Below, piece by piece: positions 14,918 to 24,235 of a stretch of DNA of 34,638 nucleotides. Each line of letters begins with the position of its first letter. The first letter of the stretch is position 1. Origin of the DNA: Campylobacterota bacterium (lineage in GTDB: Bacteria > Campylobacterota > Campylobacteria > Campylobacterales > QNZT01); NCBI GenBank assembly GCA_022600175.1, contig JAHZKW010000052.1, forward strand, positions 1 through 34,638, in the 5' to 3' direction. The notes under the pieces were generated by a model. The model ran no database searches. It was not told where the DNA came from and saw only the letters and a list, made by a program, of their open reading frames with translations. The translations under genes and the position numbers were made by a program.

Positions 14918-16894
14918 CTCTTCGGATTTATTTTTTTTCTCTTCTTTTTTCAATGCTTCTTGAATATCATCATCAGCACTCTCATGTGTGGTTAAACGAC
15001 TCTCCATATTGTTATCGATCTCAAAGTTTTTGATAATCTCAACAACTTGTTTACCTTCAATCGTCTCTGTCTCATAAAGTGATTTCACCATCTCTTCAAT
15101 GGCCCCTTTATAATCACGCAGAGTTTCTAATACTGCTTCATATCTTGTGTTGAGTAGCTCTTTAGTGTATTGATCCATCTCTTCTGCCATCTTACCACTA
15201 TACTCTTTAGTCGTACCACCTTGTAAAAAGGTACTACGTTGCTTTTCAAGTACCATAAGTCCTGCTACATCACTCATACCATACATACCTACCATCGCTT
15301 TGATGATATCTGTAGCACGTTCAAGATCGTTTCCTGCACCTGTCGAGATTTCACCGATAAATACCTCTTCAGCGGCACGACCTCCTAGAAGTACATCTAC
15401 TTCAGCAATCAGTTCATGACGTTGCATCATAAATTTATTCTCTTCAGGTGTATTGAGAGTATATCCAAGTGCTGCTAGCCCACGAGGGACAATAGAGACT
15501 TTCGAGACTTTTTTCGCACCTTTGGTCGTCTCAGCGATGAGTGCATGACCACTTTCATGGTAAGCCACGATCTTCTTCTCTTTTGGATTGATACGTCGAC
15601 TCTTTTTTTCTAATCCCGCAATGGCTCTCTCTACTGCTTCAAAGAAATCTTTTTGTTCAACTTCATTTTTATTGGCACGACCTGCAAGAAGGGCTGCTTC
15701 ATTGATGATATTGGCTAGGTCTGCACCAGCAAGTCCTGCAGTAAGACGAGAGATCTCTTCAAGGTCAACATCCTCTGCAATTTTAATTTTTTCAATATGG
15801 ACTTTCAGTACTTGAATACGACCTTTAAAGTCTGGTTTATCAACCAATACTTGTCTATCAAAACGCCCAGGTCTTAGAAGTGCCGCATCCAGGACTTCAG
15901 GTCTGTTGGTTGCGGCTAGAATGATGACTGGAGATTGGTCAGAGTCAAAACCATCCATCTCTGCTAAGAGTTGGTTTAGGGTCTGTTCTCGCTCATCATT
16001 TCCACCCATCATACCACCAGCAGCTCTACTTTTACCGATAGCATCAATCTCATCAATGAAGATAATAGCAGGGGCATCTTTTTTAGCATTCTCAAAAAGA
16101 TCTCTTACCCGACTTGCTCCCACACCTACGAACATCTCAATAAAACTAGAACCAGATACTGAGAAAAATGGTACATCTGCTTCACCTGCTACTGCTTTAG
16201 CAAGAAGTGTTTTTCCCGTACCAGGAGGTCCTACTAAAAGTACGCCTTTAGGGATTTTTGCACCTAGATTCATGTAACGTTCAGGATATTTAAGAAAGTC
16301 AACGATCTCTTTAACTTCCTCTTTTGCCTCTTGTACGCCAGCAACATCACTAAACTTTACTTTAGGTTTTTCCGAGTTGACCAGTTTTTTACTGCTTCCC
16401 ATACCTAAAATTCCACCACCCATATTTTTTTGCATACGGCTTGTCAGGAGTATCCAGATACCAAAAAAGATAAAGATTGGGATAATCCATGAAAAGAGGA
16501 TCTCTGTAAACCAATTGGTCTCACTATATCCACCATATGGAATCTTTTGTTGATCTAAAAGTGGGATGAGTGTACTATCTTCTCCAACTTTTTTGACATA
16601 ATAGATAGTTTTCATACCACCATTTTCAGCAACACCTTTGAGTGTTGTTTGTCCAATAGCAACATAAGTGATCTCACCTTTTTTAATGAGCTCTTTTAAC
16701 TCATAGTAGTTAATCTTTTCTGTCTTTGCTGCTTGTGTACCAAAACCACCTTCTTCAGTACTGCCCATGCCATCACCTGGCTCAATTACACTTTTAAAAA
16801 GTAAAATAATTACGACTGAGAAGATCGCAAATAAAACCAGAGGGTTCTGATTGAAAAAATTATTATTTTTATCATCTCTGTTATTTTGAGACAT
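14897..16894 (-). CDS. ftsH: ATP-dependent zinc metalloprotease FtsH
   Basis: A 665-residue membrane AAA+ protease. Membrane helices at about 18-35 and 131-151 flank a periplasmic domain. The ATPase has Walker A GPPGTGKT (222-229), Walker B IIFIDEID (277-284), and the second region of homology [20 protein letters not shown]. The peptidase zinc site is HESGH (446-450). The C-terminal end is a charged Lys/Glu tail. FtsH degrades misassembled membrane proteins and short-lived regulators. AAAGGAAT precedes the ATG. It follows prmA by 9 nt, in the cheY-prmA-ftsH order I recall from Campylobacter and Helicobacter. Confidence 0.98.
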   Translation of the reverse strand: MSQNNRDDKNNNFFNQNPLVLFAIFSVVIILLFKSVIEPGDGMGSTEEGGFGTQAAKTEKINYYELKELIKKGEITYVAIGQTTLKGVAENGGMKTIYYVKKVGEDSTLIPLLDQQKIPYGGYSETNWFTEILFSWIIPIFIFFGIWILLTSRMQKNMGGGILGMGSSKKLVNSEKPKVKFSDVAGVQEAKEEVKEIVDFLKYPERYMNLGAKIPKGVLLVGPPGTGKTLLAKAVAGEADVPFFSVSGSSFIEMFVGVGASRVRDLFENAKKDAPAIIFIDEIDAIGKSRAAGGMMGGNDEREQTLNQLLAEMDGFDSDQSPVIILAATNRPEVLDAALLRPGRFDRQVLVDKPDFKGRIQVLKVHIEKIKIAEDVDLEEISRLTAGLAGADLANIINEAALLAGRANKNEVEQKDFFEAVERAIAGLEKKSRRINPKEKKIVAYHESGHALIAETTKGAKKVSKVSIVPRGLAALGYTLNTPEENKFMMQRHELIAEVDVLLGGRAAEEVFIGEISTGAGNDLERATDIIKAMVGMYGMSDVAGLMVLEKQRSTFLQGGTTKEYSGKMAEEMDQYTKELLNTRYEAVLETLRDYKGAIEEMVKSLYETETIEGKQVVEIIKNFEIDNNMESRLTTHESADDDIQEALKKEEKKNKSEEKKGDEE

Positions 16895-16903
16895 TCTATT
16901 CCT

Positions 16904-17713
16904 TTATCTTTTTCTTAGCACAAATGTGTGCCACTCATCTTTTTGTATGAGTTGTACTTGATCAAAATCACTGAATTTTTCTAAGACTTTGTCAAAATAC
17001 TTATCTATTATACCTGATAGAATTAAAATTCCACCACTTTTAACCTTTGCTTTGAGATCCTTATGTATCATAATAATCACATCAGCAATAATATTTGCTA
17101 GAACTATATCGTAGAGATTGTCATTTTGATTTGCAGACCCAACCCATGCATTATGGAGTGTAGCACTGTTTAAAGCAAAGTTATCTCTAGCACTCTTTAC
17201 TGCAACTTCATCTGTATCACAAATATCGACAATTGCCCCTTTTTTCTCTGCTGCGATCGAGAGGATTCCGCTACCACAACCTACATCTAAGAGATGCATT
17301 TCTTTTTGAACATAGTGATCAATTGCTTCAATACAGCTTGAAGTGGTTTCATGATGTCCTGATCCAAAAGCAAGTGCAGGGTTGATAATAATATCTATCA
17401 GATTATCTTTGGCACTTTCCCACTCAGGACGAATATAAAAAGAGCTTATTTCAAGAGGTTGAATAGACTTTTTATAGTTGTTGATCCAATCTTCATTCTT
17501 TTTCTGCTCTAATGTGGTTTCAAGAGGGATTTGAAGTTTTGATGCGAGTTGTTCAGTAGCCCATTGGATATCTTCTAGAGGTTTACTAGATCTAATGATC
17601 AGTAAACCTGCTTTTTCTTCAATAGCGTTTGCTGTGACTTCTAGAAGGAAGGAGCTAAAAATCGCTAAACTATTTTCGGGTTTTACAGTGAGTTCATAAT
17701 AAAATTCGTTCAT
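16904..17713 (-). CDS. prmA: ribosomal protein L11 methyltransferase
   Basis: A 269-residue SAM-dependent methyltransferase that trimethylates ribosomal protein L11. The N-terminal substrate-recognition domain (1-90) is divergent. NPALAFGSGHHETT (about 111-124) is a PrmA hallmark, LLDVGCGSG (141-149) is the SAM motif I, and DIVLANIIADVI (about 197-208) is the catalytic NPPY-like region, here ANI as in PrmA. It sits 13 nt after cheY and 9 nt before ftsH. Confidence 0.93.
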   Translation of the reverse strand: MNEFYYELTVKPENSLAIFSSFLLEVTANAIEEKAGLLIIRSSKPLEDIQWATEQLASKLQIPLETTLEQKKNEDWINNYKKSIQPLEISSFYIRPEWESAKDNLIDIIINPALAFGSGHHETTSSCIEAIDHYVQKEMHLLDVGCGSGILSIAAEKKGAIVDICDTDEVAVKSARDNFALNSATLHNAWVGSANQNDNLYDIVLANIIADVIIMIHKDLKAKVKSGGILILSGIIDKYFDKVLEKFSDFDQVQLIQKDEWHTFVLRKR

Positions 17714-17726
17714 TTAGTCCTAAATA

Positions 17727-18089
17727 TTAAAGTACCGCTTCTAATTTCTCTTTTAAAACTTGCGGTGTAAATGGTTTAACAATATAGTTGTTCACACCAG
17801 CTTTAAGTGCGGTGATGACCTCAGTTTTACCACCTTCAGTAGTAACCATAATAATAGGCATATCTTCATATTTCGCTTCTGAACGTACTTTTTTAACCAA
17901 CTCAAGCCCATTCATCTCAGGCATATTCCAATCCGTTACTAAAACATCGATATCAGCGTTTTCACCCATTACTTTCCACGCAACAGCACCATCTTCCGCT
18001 TCAAGGATATCTTTGTGTCCGAGCCTTCCTAAAGTATTCTTGATAATTCTTCTCATCGTTGAACTATCATCGACTACTAAAAATTTCAT
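17727..18089 (-). CDS. cheY: chemotaxis response regulator CheY
   Basis: A 120-residue single receiver domain, the flagellar switch signal. The acidic pocket is Asp7/Asp8, the phosphorylated residue is Asp53 in VTDWNMPEMNG, Thr83 is in MVTTEG, and Lys105 is in NYIVKPF with Tyr102 as the switch aromatic. No output domain is present. It is transcribed with metabolic and proteolysis genes (hisA upstream, prmA-ftsH downstream), as I recall in other Campylobacterota, rather than with cheA/cheW. Phosphorylated CheY binds FliM at the motor. Confidence 0.95.
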   Translation of the reverse strand: MKFLVVDDSSTMRRIIKNTLGRLGHKDILEAEDGAVAWKVMGENADIDVLVTDWNMPEMNGLELVKKVRSEAKYEDMPIIMVTTEGGKTEVITALKAGVNNYIVKPFTPQVLKEKLEAVL

Positions 18090-18113
18090 ATTCTTCCTTT
18101 AAACTATTCAATT

Positions 18114-18827
18114 TTATCCTATTGCAACTTTAAAAGCCTCTTCTAAATCAAGAGTACCTTCATAAAAAGCTTTGCCTACAATGACACCTGAAATTTTACC
18201 ACTCTCTTTTAAAGCAATAATATCATGCATATCTCGTACACCACCACTTGCAATAGTGTCTAGCTTTGAAGCTTCTGCAATTTCGAGTGTAAAATCTAGA
18301 TTGACTCCAGTGAGTGTTCCATCTTTACCTACGTCTGTACAGATAATCGCTTCAACACCTGCATTTGCAAATTCACGTGCGAGTTGTGTTGCTTTTATGG
18401 TTGACTTTTCAGCCCAACCTTCAACTGCAACATAGCCGTCTATCGCATCAATACCTACTGCAATTGGGTATTTTTGTGCTACATTTTTTACAAAATCGGC
18501 ATTTTTTAAAGCTACTGAACCCAGAATCAGACGGTCTACACCAAGGTCAATATAACGCTTGATTGTCTCTTCATCACGTATTCCTCCGCCGAGTTCTATC
18601 TGTATATCGCACATTTGTCGAATTTTTTTAATCTGTTCTAAATTTTTTGGTTCTCCTGCAAAAGCACCATTGAGATCTACAAGGTGCAACCACTTGCTTC
18701 CCATCTCTTCAAACCTTTTTGCAACTATCCATGGTTCATCACTATAGATTTTTGCACTATCCATCAAACCTTTTGTTAATCTTACTGCTTGACCATCTTT
18801 TAAATCAATCGCGGGAAGGATATCCAT
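18114..18827 (-). CDS. hisA: ProFAR isomerase HisA
   Basis: A 237-residue TIM-barrel enzyme of histidine synthesis that isomerises ProFAR to PRFAR. The start [17 protein letters not shown] carries the catalytic Asp8. IELGGGIRD (about 77-85) and later ASGGVRD are the two phosphate-binding loops, and [15 protein letters not shown] (about 124-138) contains the second catalytic Asp region. The length is normal. It lies 3 nt after hisH; hisF, the synthase partner of HisH, is not in the window. Confidence 0.96.
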   Translation of the reverse strand: MDILPAIDLKDGQAVRLTKGLMDSAKIYSDEPWIVAKRFEEMGSKWLHLVDLNGAFAGEPKNLEQIKKIRQMCDIQIELGGGIRDEETIKRYIDLGVDRLILGSVALKNADFVKNVAQKYPIAVGIDAIDGYVAVEGWAEKSTIKATQLAREFANAGVEAIICTDVGKDGTLTGVNLDFTLEIAEASKLDTIASGGVRDMHDIIALKESGKISGVIVGKAFYEGTLDLEEAFKVAIG

Positions 18828-18830
18828 ATA

Positions 18831-19442
18831 TTATAACTCCATAAAATTTTGTAATATTTTGAGTCCATTTTCATGAGACTTTTCAGGGTGAGGTTGTAAA
18901 CCATAAATATTATCTTTGTTGATTGCACTTGGAAAGGTGTAACCATACTCTGTTTTACCAATAGTATATGCTGTATCACAGAGGGCATGAAAACTATGTA
19001 CAAAATAGAGATAAAACATCTCAGGCATTCCCTTAAATAGTGGGGTCTCGTTTTGAACGAATAGTTCATTCCATCCCATATGCGGTACTTTTAAAGGCGT
19101 TTGAAACTCTTTTTGGTCAAATTTACGTACACTACCTGGAATAAGTCCTAGTCCTTTATGAATTCCAAACTCGTTTGAATCTTCTAGTAAAAGTTGCATG
19201 CCTAAACAAATACCTAAGAGCGGTTTACCACTTTTGGCAAAAGCGATGATTGATTCATCCATGTTAATCGCTTTTAAGTGTTCCATAGCATCACCAAAGG
19301 CACCAACGCCAGGGAGTATTAATTTGTCATATTGTGCAATTTTGTCAGGATCTCTGACGATAGAAACTTTTTCTCCAATCTTTTGAAATGCATTCTCTAC
19401 ACTTCTAAGATTTCCCATATTGTAGTCTACTACAGCAATCAT
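18831..19442 (-). CDS. hisH: imidazole glycerol phosphate synthase, amidotransferase subunit
   Basis: A 203-residue class I glutamine amidotransferase that feeds ammonia to HisF. The nucleophile Cys79 is in LLGICLGMQLL, with His185 and Glu187 in LQPHPEKS (many homologues read QFHPEKS). GVGAFGDAM (about 45-53) is the oxyanion-strand motif. The start overlaps the exonuclease stop by 4 bp (ATGA), and hisA follows after 3 nt. Confidence 0.95.
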   Translation of the reverse strand: MIAVVDYNMGNLRSVENAFQKIGEKVSIVRDPDKIAQYDKLILPGVGAFGDAMEHLKAINMDESIIAFAKSGKPLLGICLGMQLLLEDSNEFGIHKGLGLIPGSVRKFDQKEFQTPLKVPHMGWNELFVQNETPLFKGMPEMFYLYFVHSFHALCDTAYTIGKTEYGYTFPSAINKDNIYGLQPHPEKSHENGLKILQNFMEL

Positions 19443-20221
19443 TTTTCTGTTAACTCTTTTTTGACCCCGTCAATAAATATTTGGCTATAAGATTTATCTG
19501 TGGGAATTTTTTCGCCCATCATATCTAAATAATGCAAATAATCCTCTAAGAGAAGATTCCCTTTTAAAAGTTCATATTTAAGATAGAGCCAGTAGGTGTT
19601 TAAAACATCACTTTCACAATACTCTTTGATTTTAGTCAGTTGACCTTCATAGTAAAGTGCAAAGACTTGATCACCACTTACATCAAACTTTCCAGGAATT
19701 CCCATCATAGAGCAGAGCAGGTCAAGCTTCATACCACGCACCGCTCCAAAATCACTCATGTGATCTAATAGATCAACATGAAAGCGGTCACTAAAACGAT
19801 AACGATAGTTATCCCACTTACTTTTATTAAGCATTTTATTCTCTTTTTCAAAGAATGCAGGACAGCTAAGGTTGTATCTCATGGCACGTGTCATAAGCAT
19901 TGGGATGTCAAATGCTCTTCCATTAAAACTAATAAGTTTTGGGTTGTGTTTATCAATGAACCCTAGAAAGTTTTTAATCATACTTTTTTCATCATCACCA
20001 TCGATTGAGCTTACTTTTTCAAAAGCACCATAGTCATTTGCCATGACAGCTGAAATAGAGACTACTTGATGATAAGGAATAGGTAAAAATGTAGTGCCTG
20101 TTTTTGCTTCATAGATCTCAAAAGCTTTTTGGGTAACTTCTTGATCATCTCCTGAGAGTGAAAATTGTTGTTTTAGGAGTTTTGCATCAGGGATAGTTTC
20201 ACAATCAAAAACACAGATCAA
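19439..20221 (-). CDS. PolB-like 3'-5' exonuclease
   Basis: A 260-residue protein with the DnaQ/PolB-type exonuclease fold (PF10108-like). Exo I is FDCET (Asp6 and Glu8), Exo II is SFNGRAFDIPML (about 98-109), and Exo III is ESDVLNTYWLYL (about 215-226), so the metal-binding acids are present. There is no polymerase domain. TTG at 20221 is chosen as start: AAAGGA lies 7 nt upstream, the protein begins directly with the first strand, and a perfect promoter lies between 20221 and the longer open frame that begins at 20284. It overlaps hisH by 4 bp. Its DNA repair or RNA role is unknown. Confidence 0.82.
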   Translation of the reverse strand: MICVFDCETIPDAKLLKQQFSLSGDDQEVTQKAFEIYEAKTGTTFLPIPYHQVVSISAVMANDYGAFEKVSSIDGDDEKSMIKNFLGFIDKHNPKLISFNGRAFDIPMLMTRAMRYNLSCPAFFEKENKMLNKSKWDNYRYRFSDRFHVDLLDHMSDFGAVRGMKLDLLCSMMGIPGKFDVSGDQVFALYYEGQLTKIKEYCESDVLNTYWLYLKYELLKGNLLLEDYLHYLDMMGEKIPTDKSYSQIFIDGVKKELTEK

Positions 20222-20245
20222 ATTAAATCCTTTAATTTTTGTGTG

Positions 20246-20254
20246 ATTATACCA
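20246..20254 (-). promoter_or_regulatory. extended -10 promoter of the exonuclease-his-cheY-prmA-ftsH array
   Basis: On the minus strand TGG precedes a perfect TATAAT (20251-20246). Transcription would begin near 20239, which supports the TTG start at 20221 and rules out any start upstream. Confidence 0.7.
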
Positions 20255-20270
20255 AATAAGTTGTTTTTCT

Positions 20271-20303
20271 AAAAATGTTCCCACACGTTCTGTATGGGAA
20301 CAT
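20271..20303 (-). terminator. intrinsic terminator after the HhH gene
   Basis: On the minus strand, ATGTTCCCA (20303-20295) pairs perfectly with TGGGAACAT (20283-20275) around an 11-nt loop that can pair further, and the stem runs into five T's (20275-20271). It separates the OmpA/HhH operon from the exonuclease promoter 17 bp downstream. Confidence 0.8.
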
Positions 20304-20311
20304 CTATGATG

Positions 20312-20884
20312 TTAATACTCTGGATGATCTCCACGTCTTACTTTTTTGCTAAACTCAGTTTGACTACCTGCAGCAAGTAGTTTTGCTTGTGCAATCCAGT
20401 CCTCTTTTTTAATACGTCCTTTGAAAGAGAGATAGTTTTCAATCCATGCAATATTGTCACTACTCCAAGATGCAATTTGTTCAAATTTGTAAATACCAAT
20501 ACTATGCAGTACCTCTTCAATCTTAAGACCAATACCACTAATCTCTTTAAGGTCGTCGATATTATTTTCATCTGTAATACTCATTTGTGAGGGTCTAATG
20601 CCAATCTCTTGACCTAGTGGTGCTGTGAGGTCTTTCTCTTCAAGATGCATCGTTGCTGCTGTACTGGCACCAGCAAGCTGACTAACGTTTTGTGTTTGTC
20701 TGCTCTCTACAGTACTATTCTCATGTGCATCTGTATAATCACTCAATGCCTCATTTTTGGTCTCTGAGTCTTTTTTGTCACATTTACTCATTTTCCCTAG
20801 TAAGTAACCTATGATTGCACCTAATAGTGCAGCAATAATCAAACAGATGATTATTTGTGATGCTATTGTTATTAAATTATCCAT
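20312..20884 (-). CDS. inner-membrane protein with C-terminal HhH domain
   Basis: A 190-residue protein with one membrane helix (about 9-31), then a KMSKCDKK positive patch that predicts the rest is cytoplasmic, a variable linker (about 40-105), and a C-terminal helix-hairpin-helix-like domain (about 110-170). That domain reads LKEISGIGLKIEEVLHSIGI, then FEQIASWSSDNIAWIENYL, then FKGRIKKEDWIAQAK. It is the COG3743-type domain, also found fused to NuoE in some proteobacteria. HhH folds often bind DNA, but this group is uncharacterised. GGAGAA in the end of the ompA-like gene serves as ribosome site; the gap is 2 nt. Confidence 0.7.
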   Translation of the reverse strand: MDNLITIASQIIICLIIAALLGAIIGYLLGKMSKCDKKDSETKNEALSDYTDAHENSTVESRQTQNVSQLAGASTAATMHLEEKDLTAPLGQEIGIRPSQMSITDENNIDDLKEISGIGLKIEEVLHSIGIYKFEQIASWSSDNIAWIENYLSFKGRIKKEDWIAQAKLLAAGSQTEFSKKVRRGDHPEY

Positions 20885-20886
20885 TT

Positions 20887-21873
20887 TTATTCTCCTATAA
20901 TCTTAAATTCAACTCTTCTATTTATCTGTTTGTTTGCAAGTGAGTTATTTTTGACTAACGGCTTGCTTTCACCATAACCTACAGCCTTAAGATTTTTCAT
21001 TTTAAGCCCCTTTTTGACCAGATATACTTTAATTGCATCTGCTCTTTTTTGACTTAATATTTTATTATTTACTTTTTTACCATCTGAATCTGTATGTCCA
21101 CCAATCTCAACAAGTACATCTGGATGTTTTTCTAAAATTTTAAAGACATCATCAATGCTTTTTTGTCCTTTTACTGTTAATTTTGATTTACCATAAACAA
21201 ATTCAACTTTTTGCTCATTGAGTAGTGCATAGAGTTTTGCTTGAAGCAGTGCCATATCTTGTTCACTTTTGGGCTCTGTTGTTGTAACTTCTTTGTCTGC
21301 TTCTACAGGTTCTTGGTTAATTTCAGCTGTTGCAGGTTCTTCTGCAATACTCTCTAAAATGACTCTATTATCAACGAAAAGATCTCCAGAAAGTAGTGCT
21401 TTATCTGTAATACTTTTGATGATGTTTTGGTCATTTGCGATACCTTCGATAATTAAATTATTATCTGTATATTCAAGGTAGCCATTTTTAAACTGTGCAA
21501 ACTCTTCTGCTAACGTAGGCATCAGTGTCATCATTTTACTATTCTTCACATCTTTATCGATATTGATTGTACCTTCTTGTACTTGAAAATGTTTTTCATA
21601 CGCTTCTTTAAGTTCAGTGTAACTCTCTTGTGTTTCAAAAGATCCTGAGAGCGTAACGTTTTGTTCCTCTTTAACAATTTTCAAATGCATATCTTTATGT
21701 TGTGTGGTAACTACGGGTTGTACTATTTTTTGTTCACTTTTCACCTCTTTTGTAACGATTTTCGGATTCGTATTTTCAACCAGTGCTAGTGTGCGAACTT
21801 TATCCCAAACACAAAATATGATGAAAAAAAGTAAAAGCCATATCCATAACCACATCCATTGTCGACGTGTCAT
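20887..21873 (-). CDS. BON-like/OmpA-family envelope protein
   Basis: A 328-residue protein with an N-terminal membrane anchor (about 7-25, very Trp-rich, RRQ before it) and the rest periplasmic. The middle part (about 65-180, NVTLSGSFETQESYTEL..., later NNLIIEGIANDQN) has repeated strand-helix units like BON domains. An Ala/Glu/Thr-rich linker follows, then an OmpA C-terminal domain (about 225-328): GGHTDSDGKKVNNKILSQKRA and GYGESKPL, with NKQINRRVEF at the end, the peptidoglycan-binding fold. The plan resembles mycobacterial OmpATb/ArfA. AAAGGAGG gives a strong ribosome site. It leads an operon with the HhH membrane protein. Confidence 0.82.
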   Translation of the reverse strand: MTRRQWMWLWIWLLLFFIIFCVWDKVRTLALVENTNPKIVTKEVKSEQKIVQPVVTTQHKDMHLKIVKEEQNVTLSGSFETQESYTELKEAYEKHFQVQEGTINIDKDVKNSKMMTLMPTLAEEFAQFKNGYLEYTDNNLIIEGIANDQNIIKSITDKALLSGDLFVDNRVILESIAEEPATAEINQEPVEADKEVTTTEPKSEQDMALLQAKLYALLNEQKVEFVYGKSKLTVKGQKSIDDVFKILEKHPDVLVEIGGHTDSDGKKVNNKILSQKRADAIKVYLVKKGLKMKNLKAVGYGESKPLVKNNSLANKQINRRVEFKIIGE

Positions 21874-21901
21874 GTATCCTCCTTTTAAAAATTAATTAAT
21901 T

Positions 21902-21910
21902 AGTATAGCA
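21902..21910 (-). promoter_or_regulatory. extended -10 promoter of the OmpA/HhH operon
   Basis: On the minus strand TGC precedes TATACT (21907-21902), 29 bp before the ATG at 21873. Transcription would start near 21895, with AAAGGAGG at 21885-21878. Confidence 0.6.
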
Positions 21911-21914
21911 CTTT

Positions 21915-21944
21915 AAAGTAAAATAATAAAAATTACTTTACTTT
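21915..21944 (-). repeat. AT-rich inverted repeat at the end of pflB
   Basis: Arms 21915-21922 and 21937-21944 (AAAGTAAA/TTTACTTT) enclose a 14-nt loop and overlap the last codons and stop of pflB. It could end the trpS-serS-pflB transcript, but no T-run follows on the minus strand, and the stem is weak. Confidence 0.35.
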
Positions 21945-24226
21945 TTTAAGTTAAATGTAAAGTAATTGGAAGAAAAACCGTTGTTACCAATTTTCTGGTA
22001 TTGGATAGAAGCACCTTCAAGGTTTTGTGCTTGGTGGTAGAGCAGCCCTAATGCATATCGACTCTCATAGTTAGAACTATCTGTTAGTTTTGCTAGTTCA
22101 AGAAGGGCAACGGCATTGGCATGTTTGTCTGCTCCAATAGCAGCAACAGAAGCAAGAAAGAGTGTATGTGAATCTTTTTGTGCATACTCATCAATTAAAC
22201 GATTATAAGTTTTATAGGCAACTTCAAAATTGTTGTTATAGATCTCAGAAAAAGCGATAGATTGTAATAGTGGGATAGTCGGTGGGTTATTTTTAGCATA
22301 GTTATATAGTACCTTTCTCCCATAAGAGGAGATACCTGCAATACTCAATAGTCTTACATAGAGCTCTTTAGGTAAACATCCTCCAAAAAAGAGAGGTGAG
22401 TAATCAAGGGTATTGGTTGTAAAGGTGTGTTGAATACTTCGGGCATAGCTTTTGAGATTGTTTTTATCATTATAGGCATCAAGATATAAGATATTTGAGA
22501 CAATATCTTGAGGCAGTAGTGTTTTTAAATCTTTTGCACTTTGTTGATAAATACGAAGATCATTTCTATTATAAGCAAAGAGTAGATTGATCATATGTGA
22601 AAAGGTCTCTTTTTTTGCATCGAGGTAGCCAAAGTTTAATCCAAGTGAGCCTAATGCAATCTCAACAAGTGCAAGAGCTTCTTTATTATTAGTATTGTTT
22701 TTTAATTGTTCAAGCTCATTTTGCGGAATTTCTTTGTTGATCAGCCTTGCACAAAATGTTTTAAAAGCGAGTGCAAGATAGTTCGTGGTATTGAGAAAGT
22801 AACTTTTTGAAAAGTGTTTGTAGGCATTTTGAAAATCAAATATCTGGGCATATGAGAGTGCAAGATTATAATGCAAAGTACTGTGAATTGGGTGTTTTTT
22901 CAATGCTTTTTTAAAAACTACATTTGCTTCATAAACTCTATTATCTATGATGAGTCCTAATGCTTCTGTGATGGCAATATTGACATCAGAGATCTCCTTA
23001 GAGTCTTTGAGGTAGCCTAAGGCTGGAGATGTACGATCTATATCAATCTTTTTTGCTCCTTTAGTAATATAGTTGATTGTTTGGTTTGCATTATAGAGAC
23101 GATAAGGTGCATAGTAAAAAAGGAGTGAGTATTTATACTTTTCATCTAAAAAGAGCTGTTTTTTAAAGGCCTTTTGTGCATACACAGGATCAAAAAGGGA
23201 GGCTTTCAGTTTGACATCAATAGGATAGGTTTTGGCTGCTTTTTCTTTATAAGTATCATGTATTGATTTTAAGATATCACCTGAGGATTGTAAGAGTCCA
23301 AGTTTATTTTTAACAAGTGCTAGGGCTATATTTGATTTGATAGGTGCAATACCTATATTCACTGCAGTTTGCAAAGAGGTGTCAGCAAGTCCATACTCTT
23401 CAACACGTGCTTGTAAAAGTCCCAATGCCAAAGCATCACCAGTGTTGGCAATCTTGTTGAGATAGTTGATTGCTAAACTATCATTTTTAATACTGCTCAA
23501 CGCTTTGGCTGCGATTAAATTTTGTTGATCTTGATAAAATTGTGAAGAGGGGTTTTGAATAGAGATTAAACTCTCTAAGGGTTGTTCTTTATAGTAGTTG
23601 ACAAGTGACACATAATAGGAGTAGAGTGGGGACTCTAAAAGATAGGGTAGGTACTTCTCTGCAAGTTTTAGATAGTGGGTAAAGATATCTTTTTGATTTA
23701 GCGTTAAAGCTGCCACAGCTGCATTAATAGCACTTGGTGTTTTTAATTTATTACTTTGCATCGCTTGATCTAGAGAGAGTATCGCTTCTTTATACTTTTT
23801 CTCTTTAAGCTTTGCCACACCGATATTGTAAAAAGAGAGTGCTTTGTTATAAGCGGAGAGGTTTTCATAAATCTGTAAAGCTTCTGTTTTATGTCCCTCT
23901 TCATACAGCTTTGTTGCTTTTTGAATTAACTTTTGTGCTTCACTCTGCTCTTTAGGTGTGAGGGTCTTTTCTTGTATTGTTTGTATCAGTTCGGTGGTAT
24001 TGATTTCACTATTTTGTGTTTGATCATTTTTTTTGCTGATATAGAGGTAGATAAAAAGGGCTACAAGAATGATGATCAAACTTAAAAGTCCAATAATTGC
24101 ATAATAGATTATTTTATTCTCAGACTTTTTAGTTTTTGACTCTGAATCTGATACCTCACTGGAAGACTCTTCAGATGTCTCTAACTCATCTTCATCCTCA
24201 AGGGTATAAAACTCTTCTTCAGCCAT
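21938..24226 (-). CDS. pflB: flagellar stator scaffold protein PflB
   Basis: A 762-residue protein: an acidic cytoplasmic N-terminus (1-33), one membrane helix (about 38-66), then a long periplasmic alpha-helical part with TPR repeats, clearest at about 106-170 (ALQIYENLSAYNKALSFYNIGVAKLKEKKYKEAI) and 440-490. Known biology: in C. jejuni PflB (Cj0390) and PflA build the disk and spokes that hold MotAB stators in a wide high-torque ring. The assignment rests on architecture, length and position directly after trpS-serS, as I recall for Cj0388-Cj0389-Cj0390 and H. pylori HP1479-HP1480. It starts 9 nt after serS. An unrelated TPR protein is the alternative. Confidence 0.75.
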   Translation of the reverse strand: MAEEEFYTLEDEDELETSEESSSEVSDSESKTKKSENKIIYYAIIGLLSLIIILVALFIYLYISKKNDQTQNSEINTTELIQTIQEKTLTPKEQSEAQKLIQKATKLYEEGHKTEALQIYENLSAYNKALSFYNIGVAKLKEKKYKEAILSLDQAMQSNKLKTPSAINAAVAALTLNQKDIFTHYLKLAEKYLPYLLESPLYSYYVSLVNYYKEQPLESLISIQNPSSQFYQDQQNLIAAKALSSIKNDSLAINYLNKIANTGDALALGLLQARVEEYGLADTSLQTAVNIGIAPIKSNIALALVKNKLGLLQSSGDILKSIHDTYKEKAAKTYPIDVKLKASLFDPVYAQKAFKKQLFLDEKYKYSLLFYYAPYRLYNANQTINYITKGAKKIDIDRTSPALGYLKDSKEISDVNIAITEALGLIIDNRVYEANVVFKKALKKHPIHSTLHYNLALSYAQIFDFQNAYKHFSKSYFLNTTNYLALAFKTFCARLINKEIPQNELEQLKNNTNNKEALALVEIALGSLGLNFGYLDAKKETFSHMINLLFAYNRNDLRIYQQSAKDLKTLLPQDIVSNILYLDAYNDKNNLKSYARSIQHTFTTNTLDYSPLFFGGCLPKELYVRLLSIAGISSYGRKVLYNYAKNNPPTIPLLQSIAFSEIYNNNFEVAYKTYNRLIDEYAQKDSHTLFLASVAAIGADKHANAVALLELAKLTDSSNYESRYALGLLYHQAQNLEGASIQYQKIGNNGFSSNYFTFNLKK

Positions 24227-24235
24227 CTTTTCTCT

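Noticed and set aside
15906-16277. Long open frame on the plus strand inside ftsH
   Set aside because: It lies opposite the conserved ATPase domain of ftsH, has no ribosome site, and is explained by codon bias of the real gene. The same holds for other antisense frames inside lepA, prs, pflB and hisA.
20222-20284. Upstream extension of the exonuclease to 20284
   Set aside because: A perfect promoter and an intrinsic terminator occupy this stretch, and the TTG at 20221 has a good ribosome site.
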